From: Brevundimonas sp. SH203
GTDB lineage: Bacteria; Pseudomonadota; Alphaproteobacteria; Caulobacterales; Caulobacteraceae
Reading direction: 5' to 3'
Assembly (NCBI RefSeq): GCF_002157625.1
Contig: NZ_BDMM01000002.1
Span: 310,001 to 374,000, forward strand
DNA length: 64,000 bases
Positions 45,376 through 53,373 of this stretch are shown in pieces. Below the pieces are notes generated by a model. That model saw only the letters and a program-made list of their open reading frames with translations, ran no database searches and was not told the DNA's origin. Numbering within the stretch: position 1 is the stretch's first letter; each line of letters begins with the position of its first letter. The translations under genes were made by a program, and so were the position numbers.

Positions 45376-47268
45376 ATGAGCACGCGCCCGACCCTGATCT
45401 TCGACTTCGATTCGACCCTGGTCGATTTCGAGACCCTTGAGGCCCTGGCCGACATCGCCCTGGCGGGGTCGCCGGACGCCGACGCCATCCGCGCCGAGAT
45501 CGCGGCCCTGACGGACAAGGCGATGGCCGGGGCGTTGGATTTCGGACAGGCGCTGCGCCAGCGTCTGGCGCTTCTGCCCCTGAATCGCGACCATGTGCAG
45601 GCCCTGGCTGCGACCGCGCCGGATCGTCTGACGGCGTCCGTTCGGCGCAATCTGAACTTCTTCCAGCAGAACGCCGCCAAGGTCCTGATCATCTCCGGCG
45701 GCTTCCGCGACGTGATCGCGCCGGTGGCCCAGGAACTGGGCGTGTCGCCAGACCGCGTCCTGTGCAACGACCTGATCTATGACGCCGAGGGTTGGGTTAC
45801 GGGCGTCGACGACGCCAACCCCCTGTCGCACGACAACGGCAAGCCCGCCGCCATCCACGCCCTGAACCTGTCCGGGCGCGTCGTCATGGTCGGCGACGGC
45901 TGGAACGACGCCGAGGTCAAGATCGCCGGGGCGGCCGACGCCTTCTACGCCTTCACCGAGATCGCGCGGCGCGAGCGGGTCGTGGCGGTCGCCGACGCCG
46001 AGGCCGCGTCGCTCGACGAGGTGCTGCACGCCGAGGGCCTGGTCGGCCGCTGGTCCTTCCCGCGCAGCCGCATGAAGATGCTGCTGCTCGAAAACATCCA
46101 CCCCGCCGCCGTCGAACGGCTGGAGGAGGCGGGCTATTCGGTCGAGACCCAAAAGGGCGCGCTGGACGAGGACGACCTGATCGCCGCCATCAAGGGCGTT
46201 CATGTGCTGGGCATCCGCTCCAAGACGACCGTGTCGCGCCGGGTGCTGGAAGAGGCGGACAAGCTGATGGCCGTCGCCGCCTTCTGCATCGGCACCAATC
46301 AGATCGATCTGGATGCGGCCTCAGATCACGGTGTGGCGGTGTTCAACGCCCCCTATTCCAACACCCGTTCGGTGGTCGAATTGGCCATCGGTCTGATGAT
46401 CGTGCTGATGCGCGACGTGCCGGACAAGTCGGCGGCCATGCACGTCGGCAAATGGAACAAGTCGGCGACCGGCTCCAAGGAGCTGCGCGGCAAGACGCTG
46501 GGCATCGTCGGCTACGGCGCCATCGGCAGCCAGCTGTCGGTGCTGGCCGAGAACCTGGGGATGCGGGTTTTGTTCTACGACCTGTCGGAGCGCTTGGCCT
46601 TGGGCAATGCGCGGCGGATGCGTTCGCTGGACGCGCTTCTGGCCGAAAGCGACGTGGTGACGCTGCACGTCGACGGCCGCAAAGAGAACAGCGCCATCTT
46701 CGGCGCCGCCCAGTTCGCCCGGATGAAGGAAGGCGCGCTGTTCCTGAACCTGTCGCGCGGCCATGTGGTCGATGTCGGCGCCCTGTCCCAGGCCATCGGT
46801 TCGGGCCGCGTCGCCGGCGCCGCCGTCGATGTCTTCCCCGAGGAGCCGCGCACCAACTCGGACCCGTTCGAAAGCCCGCTACAGGGGCTGAAGAACATGA
46901 TCCTGACGCCCCACATCGGCGGTTCGACCGAAGAGGCGCAGGAAGCCATCGCCGAGTTCGCGGCCGAACGGCTGCTGGGCTATCTGAACCGGGGCGACAC
47001 CACCTTCAGCGTCAACCTGCCGAACGTGCAGCTGGCCGATGTGTCAGGCGCGCACCGCATCCTGCACATCCACAGGAACCAGCCGGGCGTCATGGCCGAA
47101 CTGAACCGCGCCCTGGCGTCGGCCGGCCTGAACATCCTGGGCCAGCATCTGAAGACCGACGAACGCACGGGCTATGTCATCACCGACGTCGACCGCGACT
47201 ACGACCCGGAGGCCCTGCGCGCGCTGAAAACCGTGCCCGGCACGCTGAAGTTCCGCACCCTGCATTAG
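45376..47268 (+). CDS. Fused phosphoserine phosphatase / phosphoglycerate dehydrogenase
   Basis: A 630-aa bifunctional protein. Residues 1 to about 220 form a HAD phosphatase with nucleophile D10 and D12 (FDFDSTLVDFETLE), KVLIISGG and MVGDGWNDAEVK, as in SerB. From about 233 (RMKMLLLENIHPAAVE) runs a SerA-type dehydrogenase with GYGAIGSQLS, LNLSRGHVVD and catalytic HIGGSTEEAQEA, ending in an ACT domain (about 555-630). It would catalyse the first and third steps of serine biosynthesis; SerC is absent from the window. The start at 45376 (MSTRPTLIFDFDS) puts the first strand at the N-terminus. No frameshift or stop separates the halves. Confidence 0.9.
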   Translation: MSTRPTLIFDFDSTLVDFETLEALADIALAGSPDADAIRAEIAALTDKAMAGALDFGQALRQRLALLPLNRDHVQALAATAPDRLTASVRRNLNFFQQNAAKVLIISGGFRDVIAPVAQELGVSPDRVLCNDLIYDAEGWVTGVDDANPLSHDNGKPAAIHALNLSGRVVMVGDGWNDAEVKIAGAADAFYAFTEIARRERVVAVADAEAASLDEVLHAEGLVGRWSFPRSRMKMLLLENIHPAAVERLEEAGYSVETQKGALDEDDLIAAIKGVHVLGIRSKTTVSRRVLEEADKLMAVAAFCIGTNQIDLDAASDHGVAVFNAPYSNTRSVVELAIGLMIVLMRDVPDKSAAMHVGKWNKSATGSKELRGKTLGIVGYGAIGSQLSVLAENLGMRVLFYDLSERLALGNARRMRSLDALLAESDVVTLHVDGRKENSAIFGAAQFARMKEGALFLNLSRGHVVDVGALSQAIGSGRVAGAAVDVFPEEPRTNSDPFESPLQGLKNMILTPHIGGSTEEAQEAIAEFAAERLLGYLNRGDTTFSVNLPNVQLADVSGAHRILHIHRNQPGVMAELNRALASAGLNILGQHLKTDERTGYVITDVDRDYDPEALRALKTVPGTLKFRTLH

Positions 47269-47657
47269 GCGTCCGCAGTCCCATCCAGGCTTGCAAGAAA
47301 CGCGGCCACGCTTCCTTCTCCGTCATCCTCGGGCTTGACCCGAGGATCGGGCGTCCAGCCGCAAAGACTTGGGAACAGGTCGACCCAATCGGGATTGGTT
47401 CGTTCGATCAGTTCTAGTTTCCACACGCGATTCCAGCGTTTCAGCGCCTTCTCGCGACGTATCGCGGTGGTCACGAACTCATGCTGTTCGTACCAGACGA
47501 GCATTCCACATCCATACCGACTGGCGAAGCCCTGGAAGGCGCCTGTCCGGTGTTGGCCGGCCCTTTCGTAGAGGTTGGCGGTCATGCCGATATACAACAC
47601 GCCGTGGAGACGGCTGGCCTCGATATAGGTAGCGATCAGAGGTCGGCGGTTGCTCAT
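47265..47657 (-). CDS. Single-domain GIY-YIG nuclease of an inverted-repeat element
   Basis: 130-aa UPF0213-like nuclease. GVLYIGMTANLYERAGQHR contains the YIG strand and the catalytic Arg, and AIRREKALKRW contains the metal-binding Glu. ATG at 47657 is preferred, though TTG lies one codon upstream. The last 40 or so residues (PDPRVKPEDDGEGSVAAF) are encoded by the 28-bp inverted repeat and what lies beyond it, so the repeat is part of the gene. The stop codon overlaps the serBA stop by four bases. The same repeat forms the other border. Inferred to be mobile and possibly self-mobilising. Confidence 0.85.
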   Translation of the reverse strand: MSNRRPLIATYIEASRLHGVLYIGMTANLYERAGQHRTGAFQGFASRYGCGMLVWYEQHEFVTTAIRREKALKRWNRVWKLELIERTNPDWVDLFPSLCGWTPDPRVKPEDDGEGSVAAFLASLDGTADA

Positions 47658-47708
47658 CAATGCAGAGTTGCGGACGCTCCGATCCTCGGGTCAAGCCCGA
47701 GGATGACG
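47321..47708. mobile_element. Intact GIY-YIG inverted-repeat cassette
   Basis: Perfect 28-bp inverted arms (47321-47348 and 47681-47708), each beginning CGTCATCCTCGGGCTTGACC when read outward-in, flank most of the GIY-YIG gene in 388 bp. Three further loci in this window carry the same or closely related arms. No target-site duplication could be recognised by eye. Confidence 0.7.
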
Positions 47709-47831
47709 GCGTTATGTAAGTCGTGGGAGGATTTTTCTTCCGAAGGCTGACGTAAAGGCATCTTGCGCTCTGCGCCAACTGGCGCATCCTCCGCGCAACG
47801 GCCGCGATGCACGACGGCCTTGGGAGGATCA

Positions 47832-49637
47832 ATGTCACGCTTTCTCACCGGCGGCGCCGTCGCCGCACTGGCGCTAGCCGCCTGCGCCTTCGCGGGATCG
47901 GCCTCGGCTCAAACCTACAACCGGCTCGTCGTCTTCGGCGACAGCCTCAGCGACAACGGCAATCTGTATCTGATCTCGGGCGGGACGCAGCCGCCGTCGC
48001 CGCCCTATTATCAGGGCCGCTTCTCCAGCGGACGCACCTTCGTCGAACTGCTGGGCTTCAACGCCGCCAACTTCAACGGTTCGGTGACGGGCAGCATCAA
48101 CTACGCTTTCGGCGGGTCGCGCACGGACGCCTCGGCCGGCGTGCCGTTCGGAATGTTGAACCAGCTGTCGCGCTACACCGCCGCCGGCGGCCGGTTCGGC
48201 GCGACCGATCTGGTCAGCGTGTTGGGCGGCGCCAACGACATCTTCCAGGGCCTGCCCGTCGCCGGCGCATCCAGCAATCCGGTCGCATCCATCACTCCCG
48301 TCGCGACGGGCGCGGCGTCCAACGTCAACAGCCTGGTCGACACCGTGGCCGGCGCCGGGGCCGGGACCATCCTCGTCACCAACCTGCCCAAGCTCAGCCT
48401 GACGCCGCAGTTCCGGGGCACGGCCGCCGCGCCTCTAGCCGACTATGCGGTAACGACCTTCAACACGGCGCTTCAGACCGGGCTGACGACCACGGCCGCC
48501 GCGCGTTCGGGCAGCAACATCATCATGATGGACCTGTTCAAGGTCGGCGACACCCTGGCCGCCAATCCGGGCCTGTTCGGCGTCACCAACATCACCGACC
48601 GCTGCTTCAACGGCGTCACCGTCTGCTCGAACCCGGACAGCTATTTCTACTTCGACGGCGTCCACCCGACGGCGGCGGGGCATCGGATCATCGCCCAGCT
48701 GGCGACCGACTACCTCTATTATGGCGACATCGGCGCCCAGTCGGCCCTGCAGGGCGAGACGACCTATCGCCACCGCGAGGATGCGCTGGACGCCGCCAGC
48801 GACGCCCTGTCGGGTCGGCAACCGTGGCAGGCGGGCGTCGCCGTCACCGCCTCCGCCCTGATCGACAACGTCAAGACCGACGCGCGCGGCCCGATCACAA
48901 GTTCGTCCAGCGACGGCTGGGGCGGGCGGATCGCGCTGGAGGCCGGCCCGTCGGAGAACTGGCGCTTCGGCCTGGCCGGCACGGCGCGCAACACCGACGT
49001 CGACAGCCAGACGCTGAAGTTCAACGTCGAGAGCTTCGGCCTGGACGTCTATGGCGGCTGGCGCTCGGGCGATGTGTTCGTCAACGCCGCCGTCGGCGTG
49101 GCGCGCGACAACATCGACGACATCAAGCGCACCACCAGCCTGGCCCCCATCGTCCATACGGCCGAAACTCGCGCGCTCAGCACCGGCGCGCGGCTGCAGG
49201 GCGGGATGTGGTTCGACATGGGCGGCGTCGCCCTGTCGCCCCGCGCGGCCCTGGCCTATGTCTCCAGCGACGTGGACGGCTATTACGAGCAGGGCGTCGC
49301 GGCCCAGTATCAGTATGGCGACCGCACGGTGAAGGCCCTGACCGGCGAGGTCTCCCTGCGCGCCGAGGCCGAGATGGGTCGGTTCGGCCTGTTCGCCGAG
49401 GGCGGCTATCGCGACGCGCTGGACGACAGTTCCGATCCGGTGCGCGTCGGCATTTACAACAACCCGGCCAAGGTGCTGTCGCGTCAGATCGACGATCCGT
49501 TCGGCGGCCAGTTCCTGGCGTCAGCCGGGGTCGAGGGTGCGGTCGGGCCGGTCAAGGTCACGGTCGGCTATCGCGGCCGTTTCGGCGACCACGCCGACAG
49601 CCACATGGGCGGCATCCAGCTGAAACTGCCGCTGTAA
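47832..49637 (+). CDS. SGNH/GDSL esterase autotransporter
   Basis: A surface lipase or esterase of 601 aa exported by its own barrel (type Va). Signal peptide MSRFLTGGAVAALALAACAF... ends near ASAQ. The passenger has GDSL block I VVFGDSLSDNGN, block III GGANDIF and block V DGVHPTAAGH, giving the Ser-Asp-His triad. The C-terminal 260 or so residues form a beta-barrel (WQAGVAVTASALID... GGIQLKLPL). It is similar in plan to EstA of Pseudomonas. A weak GGGGCGC...GCGCCCC hairpin follows and overlaps the next gene's end. Confidence 0.9.
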   Translation: MSRFLTGGAVAALALAACAFAGSASAQTYNRLVVFGDSLSDNGNLYLISGGTQPPSPPYYQGRFSSGRTFVELLGFNAANFNGSVTGSINYAFGGSRTDASAGVPFGMLNQLSRYTAAGGRFGATDLVSVLGGANDIFQGLPVAGASSNPVASITPVATGAASNVNSLVDTVAGAGAGTILVTNLPKLSLTPQFRGTAAAPLADYAVTTFNTALQTGLTTTAAARSGSNIIMMDLFKVGDTLAANPGLFGVTNITDRCFNGVTVCSNPDSYFYFDGVHPTAAGHRIIAQLATDYLYYGDIGAQSALQGETTYRHREDALDAASDALSGRQPWQAGVAVTASALIDNVKTDARGPITSSSSDGWGGRIALEAGPSENWRFGLAGTARNTDVDSQTLKFNVESFGLDVYGGWRSGDVFVNAAVGVARDNIDDIKRTTSLAPIVHTAETRALSTGARLQGGMWFDMGGVALSPRAALAYVSSDVDGYYEQGVAAQYQYGDRTVKALTGEVSLRAEAEMGRFGLFAEGGYRDALDDSSDPVRVGIYNNPAKVLSRQIDDPFGGQFLASAGVEGAVGPVKVTVGYRGRFGDHADSHMGGIQLKLPL

Positions 49638-49662
49638 GGCGGCGGGGCGGGGAGGGGCGCGT

Positions 49663-50226
49663 TCAGCGCCCCTTCTTCCTCACCCACATGGCGGCGTCGG
49701 CCTCGGCCAGCCAGGCTTCGGCGTCGGTATGGCCGTCCCACGCCCGCACGCCGAACGAGCCGCCCAGTTCGGTCTTCTGGCCCTGCCAGACGAAGCCTTC
49801 GGTCTGTAGCGCTTCGGCCAGTTGACGCGCCTTGGCCCGGCCCTCGTCCAGCCCGGCGTGCAGCATCAGCAGCGCGAACTCGTCGCCGCCCATCCGGCCC
49901 ACCGCATCCGATTCCCGCAGGTTGGCCAGGAACAGACGGGCCACCGCGACCAGGGCGGCGTCGCCCGCCGCATGGCCCAGCCGGTCGTTCACGCCCTTGA
50001 AACCGTCCATGTCCAGATACAGCAGGACCGCCGGCACGCCGTGCCGCTGGCAATAGGCCATGGTCCGCTGCAGCGCCGCCACGAAGCCGCGACGGTTCAG
50101 GGCGGGGGTCAGCACATCGTGGTCGGCGGCGGCCTCGGCGGCGGCGGCGCGCGACTTCCAGGCGTCCAGCTCCAGTCGCAGGCGCGCGATCTCGGCGGTC
50201 AGGTCGTGTTCGGCCACGTCGGTCAC
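49663..50226 (-). CDS. Small GGDEF-domain diguanylate cyclase
   Basis: Synthesises cyclic di-GMP. The domain contains GGDEF intact (MGGDEFALL) and a RESD inhibitory-site motif (RxxD) at the right place upstream, so product inhibition is likely. The GTG at 50226 (MTDVAEHDLTAEIARLRLEL) gives 187 aa with an N-terminal coiled coil for dimerisation. The frame remains open further upstream to overlap the purE start, which is unlikely. Divergent from purE. The start is the uncertain part. Confidence 0.8.
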   Translation of the reverse strand: MTDVAEHDLTAEIARLRLELDAWKSRAAAAEAAADHDVLTPALNRRGFVAALQRTMAYCQRHGVPAVLLYLDMDGFKGVNDRLGHAAGDAALVAVARLFLANLRESDAVGRMGGDEFALLMLHAGLDEGRAKARQLAEALQTEGFVWQGQKTELGGSFGVRAWDGHTDAEAWLAEADAAMWVRKKGR

Positions 50227-50401
50227 GGCGCAGGAAGGGCTCCGGTCGCGCGACTCACTTAAGGCGTCACGCAGGGTCGAGGGATGGTAGAGCGTGATTC
50301 CGCGACATTGAAGCCGCCGCGCGTCGGAAACCGCCGGCTTGCGGTTGCGGGCGCCCCGTCGGTGCTGTAACGGGCGCCTTTCCGCGAGGGGCCTTGCAGA
50401 C

Positions 50402-50893
50402 ATGGCGACTTCCGAAACCCCGGTGGCGATCATCATGGGCAGTCGTTCGGACTGGCCGACGATGAAACTGGCCGCCGATCGCTTGGATCAACTGGGCGTC
50501 GCCTGGCAGGCCAAGGTCGTCAGCGCCCACCGCACCCCCCAACGGCTGGTCGAGTTCGCCACGGGCGCCAAGGCCGCCGGATACAAGGTCATCATCGCCG
50601 GGGCAGGGGGCGCCGCCCACCTGCCGGGCATGGCCGCCTCCATGACCGAACTGCCGGTGCTGGGCGTGCCGGTCCAGTCCAAGGCGCTGAAGGGGATGGA
50701 TAGTCTGTTGTCCATCGTCCAGATGCCGGCGGGCGTCCCGGTCGCCACCCTGGCCATCGGCGAGGCGGGCGCCGCCAACGCCGGCATACTGGCCGCCCAG
50801 ATCCTGGCCCTGTCGGATCAGGCCCTGGCCGAACGGCTCGCCGCCTTCCGCGCCGCCCAGACCGACTCCGTCGCAGAATCCGTCGAGGACTGA
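50402..50893 (+). CDS. purE: N5-carboxyaminoimidazole ribonucleotide mutase PurE
   Basis: Converts N5-CAIR to CAIR in purine synthesis. 163 aa starting [20 protein letters not shown], with the SAHRTPQRL and [11 protein letters not shown] segments of the active site. Its stop is immediately followed by the purK start with no gap, so the two are translationally coupled. Confidence 0.96.
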   Translation: MATSETPVAIIMGSRSDWPTMKLAADRLDQLGVAWQAKVVSAHRTPQRLVEFATGAKAAGYKVIIAGAGGAAHLPGMAASMTELPVLGVPVQSKALKGMDSLLSIVQMPAGVPVATLAIGEAGAANAGILAAQILALSDQALAERLAAFRAAQTDSVAESVED

Positions 50894-51976
50894 GTGCCTG
50901 ATCTTCCGCTTCCCCCCGGTTCGACCCTCGGCATCATCGGCGGCGGCCAGCTGGGCCGGATGCTGAGCCAGGCCGCCTCGCGCCTGGGCTTCGACGTCGT
51001 CATCCTGGACCCTGAGGCCGACAGCCCGGCGGGCCGCGTTTCCGCGCACCAGATCGTCGCCGCCTATGACGATCCCGACGCCCTGACGGCGCTGGGCCGC
51101 GCCGCCGACGTGGTGACGTTCGAATTCGAGAACGTCCCCGCCGCCTCCATCGAGCGTCTGGCCGAGGCCGGCGCCTTGGTCGCCCCGGGGCCGACGGCGC
51201 TGCGCGTGTCGCAGGACCGCGTGGACGAAAAGACCTTCCTGAACGCCGTCGGCGCCCCGACGGTCGAGTTCGCGGTGGTGGACACGCTGGACGATCTGGT
51301 CGTCGGCCTGACGACCCTGGGCCTTCCCGCCCTCTTGAAGACCCGTCGCGAAGGCTATGACGGCAAGGGCCAGGTCTGGATTCACGCCATCGAGGACGCG
51401 CCCGCCGCGCTGGAAAGCCTGGGCGGTCGTCCGGCGATCCTTGAGGCCAAGGCCAGTTTCGTGCGCGAACTGTCAGTCATCGCCGCTCGCGACTGGGACG
51501 GCCATATGGCGGTCTATCCGCTGGGCGAGAACCGGCACGAAGGCGGCGTTCTGCGCACCACCCTGGCACCCGCCGCCGTGGACGAGAAGACGCAAGGGCG
51601 CGCCCGCGCCATCGCCGAGGCGATTCTGGACGGTTTGGATTACGTCGGCGTCCTGGGCGTCGAACTGTTCGATCTCGGAAACGACGTGCTTCTGGTCAAC
51701 GAGATCGCCCCGCGTGTCCACAACACCGGCCACTGGACCCAGGACGGCTGCGTCTGCGACCAGTTCGAACAGCATATCCGCGCCGTGACAGGCTGGCCGC
51801 TCGGCCCCACGACCGCCCACGCCCGCATCGAAATGACCAACCTGCTGGGCGACGAGATCGACCAGTGGCGCGCCCTGTCCGCCAAATCCGACGAACGCCT
51901 GCACCTCTACGGCAAGGCCGAGGCCCGCCCCGGCCGCAAGATGGCCCATGTGAACCGGGTGTTGGGGGCGGTTTGA
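50894..51976 (+). CDS. purK: 5-(carboxyamino)imidazole ribonucleotide synthase PurK
   Basis: ATP-grasp enzyme of 360 aa making N5-CAIR from AIR, bicarbonate and ATP, the substrate for PurE. GTG start abutting purE. The N-terminal biotin-carboxylase-like fold (LGIIGGGQLGRMLSQAASRL), the ATP-grasp loop KTRREGYDGKGQ and the metal site NEIAPRVHNTGHWT are all conserved. Confidence 0.96.
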   Translation: MPDLPLPPGSTLGIIGGGQLGRMLSQAASRLGFDVVILDPEADSPAGRVSAHQIVAAYDDPDALTALGRAADVVTFEFENVPAASIERLAEAGALVAPGPTALRVSQDRVDEKTFLNAVGAPTVEFAVVDTLDDLVVGLTTLGLPALLKTRREGYDGKGQVWIHAIEDAPAALESLGGRPAILEAKASFVRELSVIAARDWDGHMAVYPLGENRHEGGVLRTTLAPAAVDEKTQGRARAIAEAILDGLDYVGVLGVELFDLGNDVLLVNEIAPRVHNTGHWTQDGCVCDQFEQHIRAVTGWPLGPTTAHARIEMTNLLGDEIDQWRALSAKSDERLHLYGKAEARPGRKMAHVNRVLGAV

Positions 51977-51985
51977 CCTAGACTC

Positions 51986-52092
51986 CGTCATCCTCGGGCT
52001 CGACCCGAGGATCGGGCGTGGATCGGGATGTGCGTCTGCCCATACGTAATGCGGCTGATAACCCGATCCTCGGGTCGAGCCCGAGGATGACG
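51986..52092. repeat. Palindromic repeat doublet, 'GGCTCGACCC' subtype
   Basis: Perfect 28-bp inverted arms at 51986-52013 and 52065-52092 with a 51-bp spacer. They differ from the arms of the GIY-YIG cassette by one base (GGCTCGACCC for GGCTTGACCC). It lies between convergent purK and COQ9, where a large cruciform or paired transcript end could form. Confidence 0.82.
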
Positions 52093-52111
52093 GCAGGGCA
52101 GGGAGGGGAAG

Positions 52112-52771
52112 CTAAGACGCCGCCTGATCCCGCGCCCCATACCGCATCCGGCTCAGCGCATCACTGACCTTCCTGAATGGCGCGTCGAAGTCCTTGCCGG
52201 CCTTCCACTTCTCGAACGCCATGACGTTCTCGATGCGGCGCGCGACGAAGGCGTCCGCCGACTCGCGGCCGTCGAACCAGCGCATCGTCAGGGCCGGAAT
52301 CAGGATGCCGGACAGGATCGTCCGCTTGGAATAGTGGTTCCAGTCCGTCGCCTCGTCTCCGGCCCAGCGCCACAGGTGATCCGCGCTCTCCCACGCCAGC
52401 TTCAGTCCCAGATCGGCGTTGACGGGCAGGGCCAAAAAGGCGGCGCAGCGGCGCGCGGCCTCCAGATCGGCGGCGCCGGCCTCCATCCGTTCGGACACGG
52501 CGCGGGCGATTCGCTCGCGAATCTTCAGCGTCTTGGCGTCTATGGCCGACAGGGCCGTCAGCGCGCGCGAATCGTGGCGGCGCGACAGCAGGGCGGCCAA
52601 ATCCCGCGCCCCGTTGGGCAGCAACAATTCCTCGTCGCCCAACGACAGTCCGCCGGCCTCGCACGCCTCGCGCACCAGACGCGCGTTCCAGCCCAGAGCC
52701 GGTGCCCGCGCGATGGCGGTGTCCAGCACGGTCTGTTCGGTCCGTTCGGCCCAATCTGTCGCATCGGTCAT
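52112..52771 (-). CDS. COQ9-family ubiquinone biosynthesis protein
   Basis: Lipid-binding TetR-like protein that assists late ubiquinone hydroxylation with Coq7/UbiF-type enzymes. 219 aa from [13 protein letters not shown] (52771). The COQ9 C-terminal domain is clear ([20 protein letters not shown]). The divergent pairing with rpsU is the arrangement for which such genes were named 'rpsU-divergently transcribed'. UbiX, another ubiquinone gene, is encoded at 57.7 kb. Confidence 0.9.
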   Translation of the reverse strand: MTDATDWAERTEQTVLDTAIARAPALGWNARLVREACEAGGLSLGDEELLLPNGARDLAALLSRRHDSRALTALSAIDAKTLKIRERIARAVSERMEAGAADLEAARRCAAFLALPVNADLGLKLAWESADHLWRWAGDEATDWNHYSKRTILSGILIPALTMRWFDGRESADAFVARRIENVMAFEKWKAGKDFDAPFRKVSDALSRMRYGARDQAAS

Positions 52772-52959
52772 GGCGGCGATCATACGCCCGTCGGACGGCG
52801 GTTTCGAGCCATGAAGAATGGTCGCGACGATCTGGACAGGAAGGGGCGGCTCGTGTATCAGCGCGCCTTCATCCGACGGCTCGGCCTTCGGAAGACGATT
52901 TTATTTTGTTCGCCCGTCTCCCTCACAGGACGCGGCGGGCGGCCAAAGGAGAGTTTAAC

Positions 52960-53202
52960 CTGGTTCAGATTTTCGTCCGCGACAACAACGTCGATCAGGC
53001 GCTGAAGGCCCTGAAGAAGAAGATGCAGCGCGAAGGCAGCTTCCGTGAAATGAAGCGCCACGTGCATTACGAAAAGCCGTCGGAAAAGCGCGCGCGCCAA
53101 AAGGCCGAAGCCGTCCGTCGCGCCCGCAAACTGGCCCGCAAGCGCGCTCAACGCGAGGGCCTGCTGCCCGCGCCGAAGCCGCGCGTCCCTGGCGGTCGTT
53201 AA
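52960..53202 (+). CDS. rpsU: 30S ribosomal protein S21 (bS21), CTG start
   Basis: Small-subunit protein acting near the anti-Shine-Dalgarno region. The 80-aa protein reads [20 protein letters not shown] and ends in a long basic tail. The reading frame has no ATG, GTG or TTG near the conserved N-terminus. CTG at 52960 is the only plausible initiator, placed 8 bases after a strong AAAGGAGAG (52945-52953), and it aligns with the family's usual Met-Val-Gln. Initiation at CTG should be weak except for the strong ribosome-binding site. Confidence 0.92.
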   Translation: MVQIFVRDNNVDQALKALKKKMQREGSFREMKRHVHYEKPSEKRARQKAEAVRRARKLARKRAQREGLLPAPKPRVPGGR

Positions 53203-53241
53203 GACCTGCTCCACGAGGGATCTGGCGAAAGCCGCAAGATC

Positions 53242-53275
53242 AAAGGCCGCTTCCGAACGGAAGCGGCCTTTTTCT
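53242..53275 (+). terminator. Terminator after rpsU
   Basis: A near-perfect stem (AAAGGCCGCTTCCG / CGGAAGCGGCCTTT) with a very short loop is followed by TTTTTC. A classic intrinsic terminator 40 bp after the rpsU stop. Confidence 0.9.
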
Positions 53276-53280
53276 TATGT

Positions 53281-53332
53281 CCCCTCCCTGCGGAGCGGGG
53301 AGGGGGACCGCGCGCAGCGTGGTGGAGGGGCT
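53281..53332. repeat. Partial copy of inverted-repeat family 2
   Basis: Shares the GGGGAGGGGGACCGCG and GGTGGAGGGGCT core with the left half of the element at 4909-5053, but no matching right half was found. It sits between rpsU and an ABC permease gene. Confidence 0.6.
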
Positions 53333-53373
53333 GTCAAAGCGTCGCTGAACTTGCCCAGCGTCGCCGCGCGACT

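Noticed and set aside
50227..50436. Longer start for the GGDEF gene overlapping purE
   Set aside because: The added residues have no conserved pattern and would run through the purE ribosome-binding region; GTG at 50226 gives a normal coiled-coil start.
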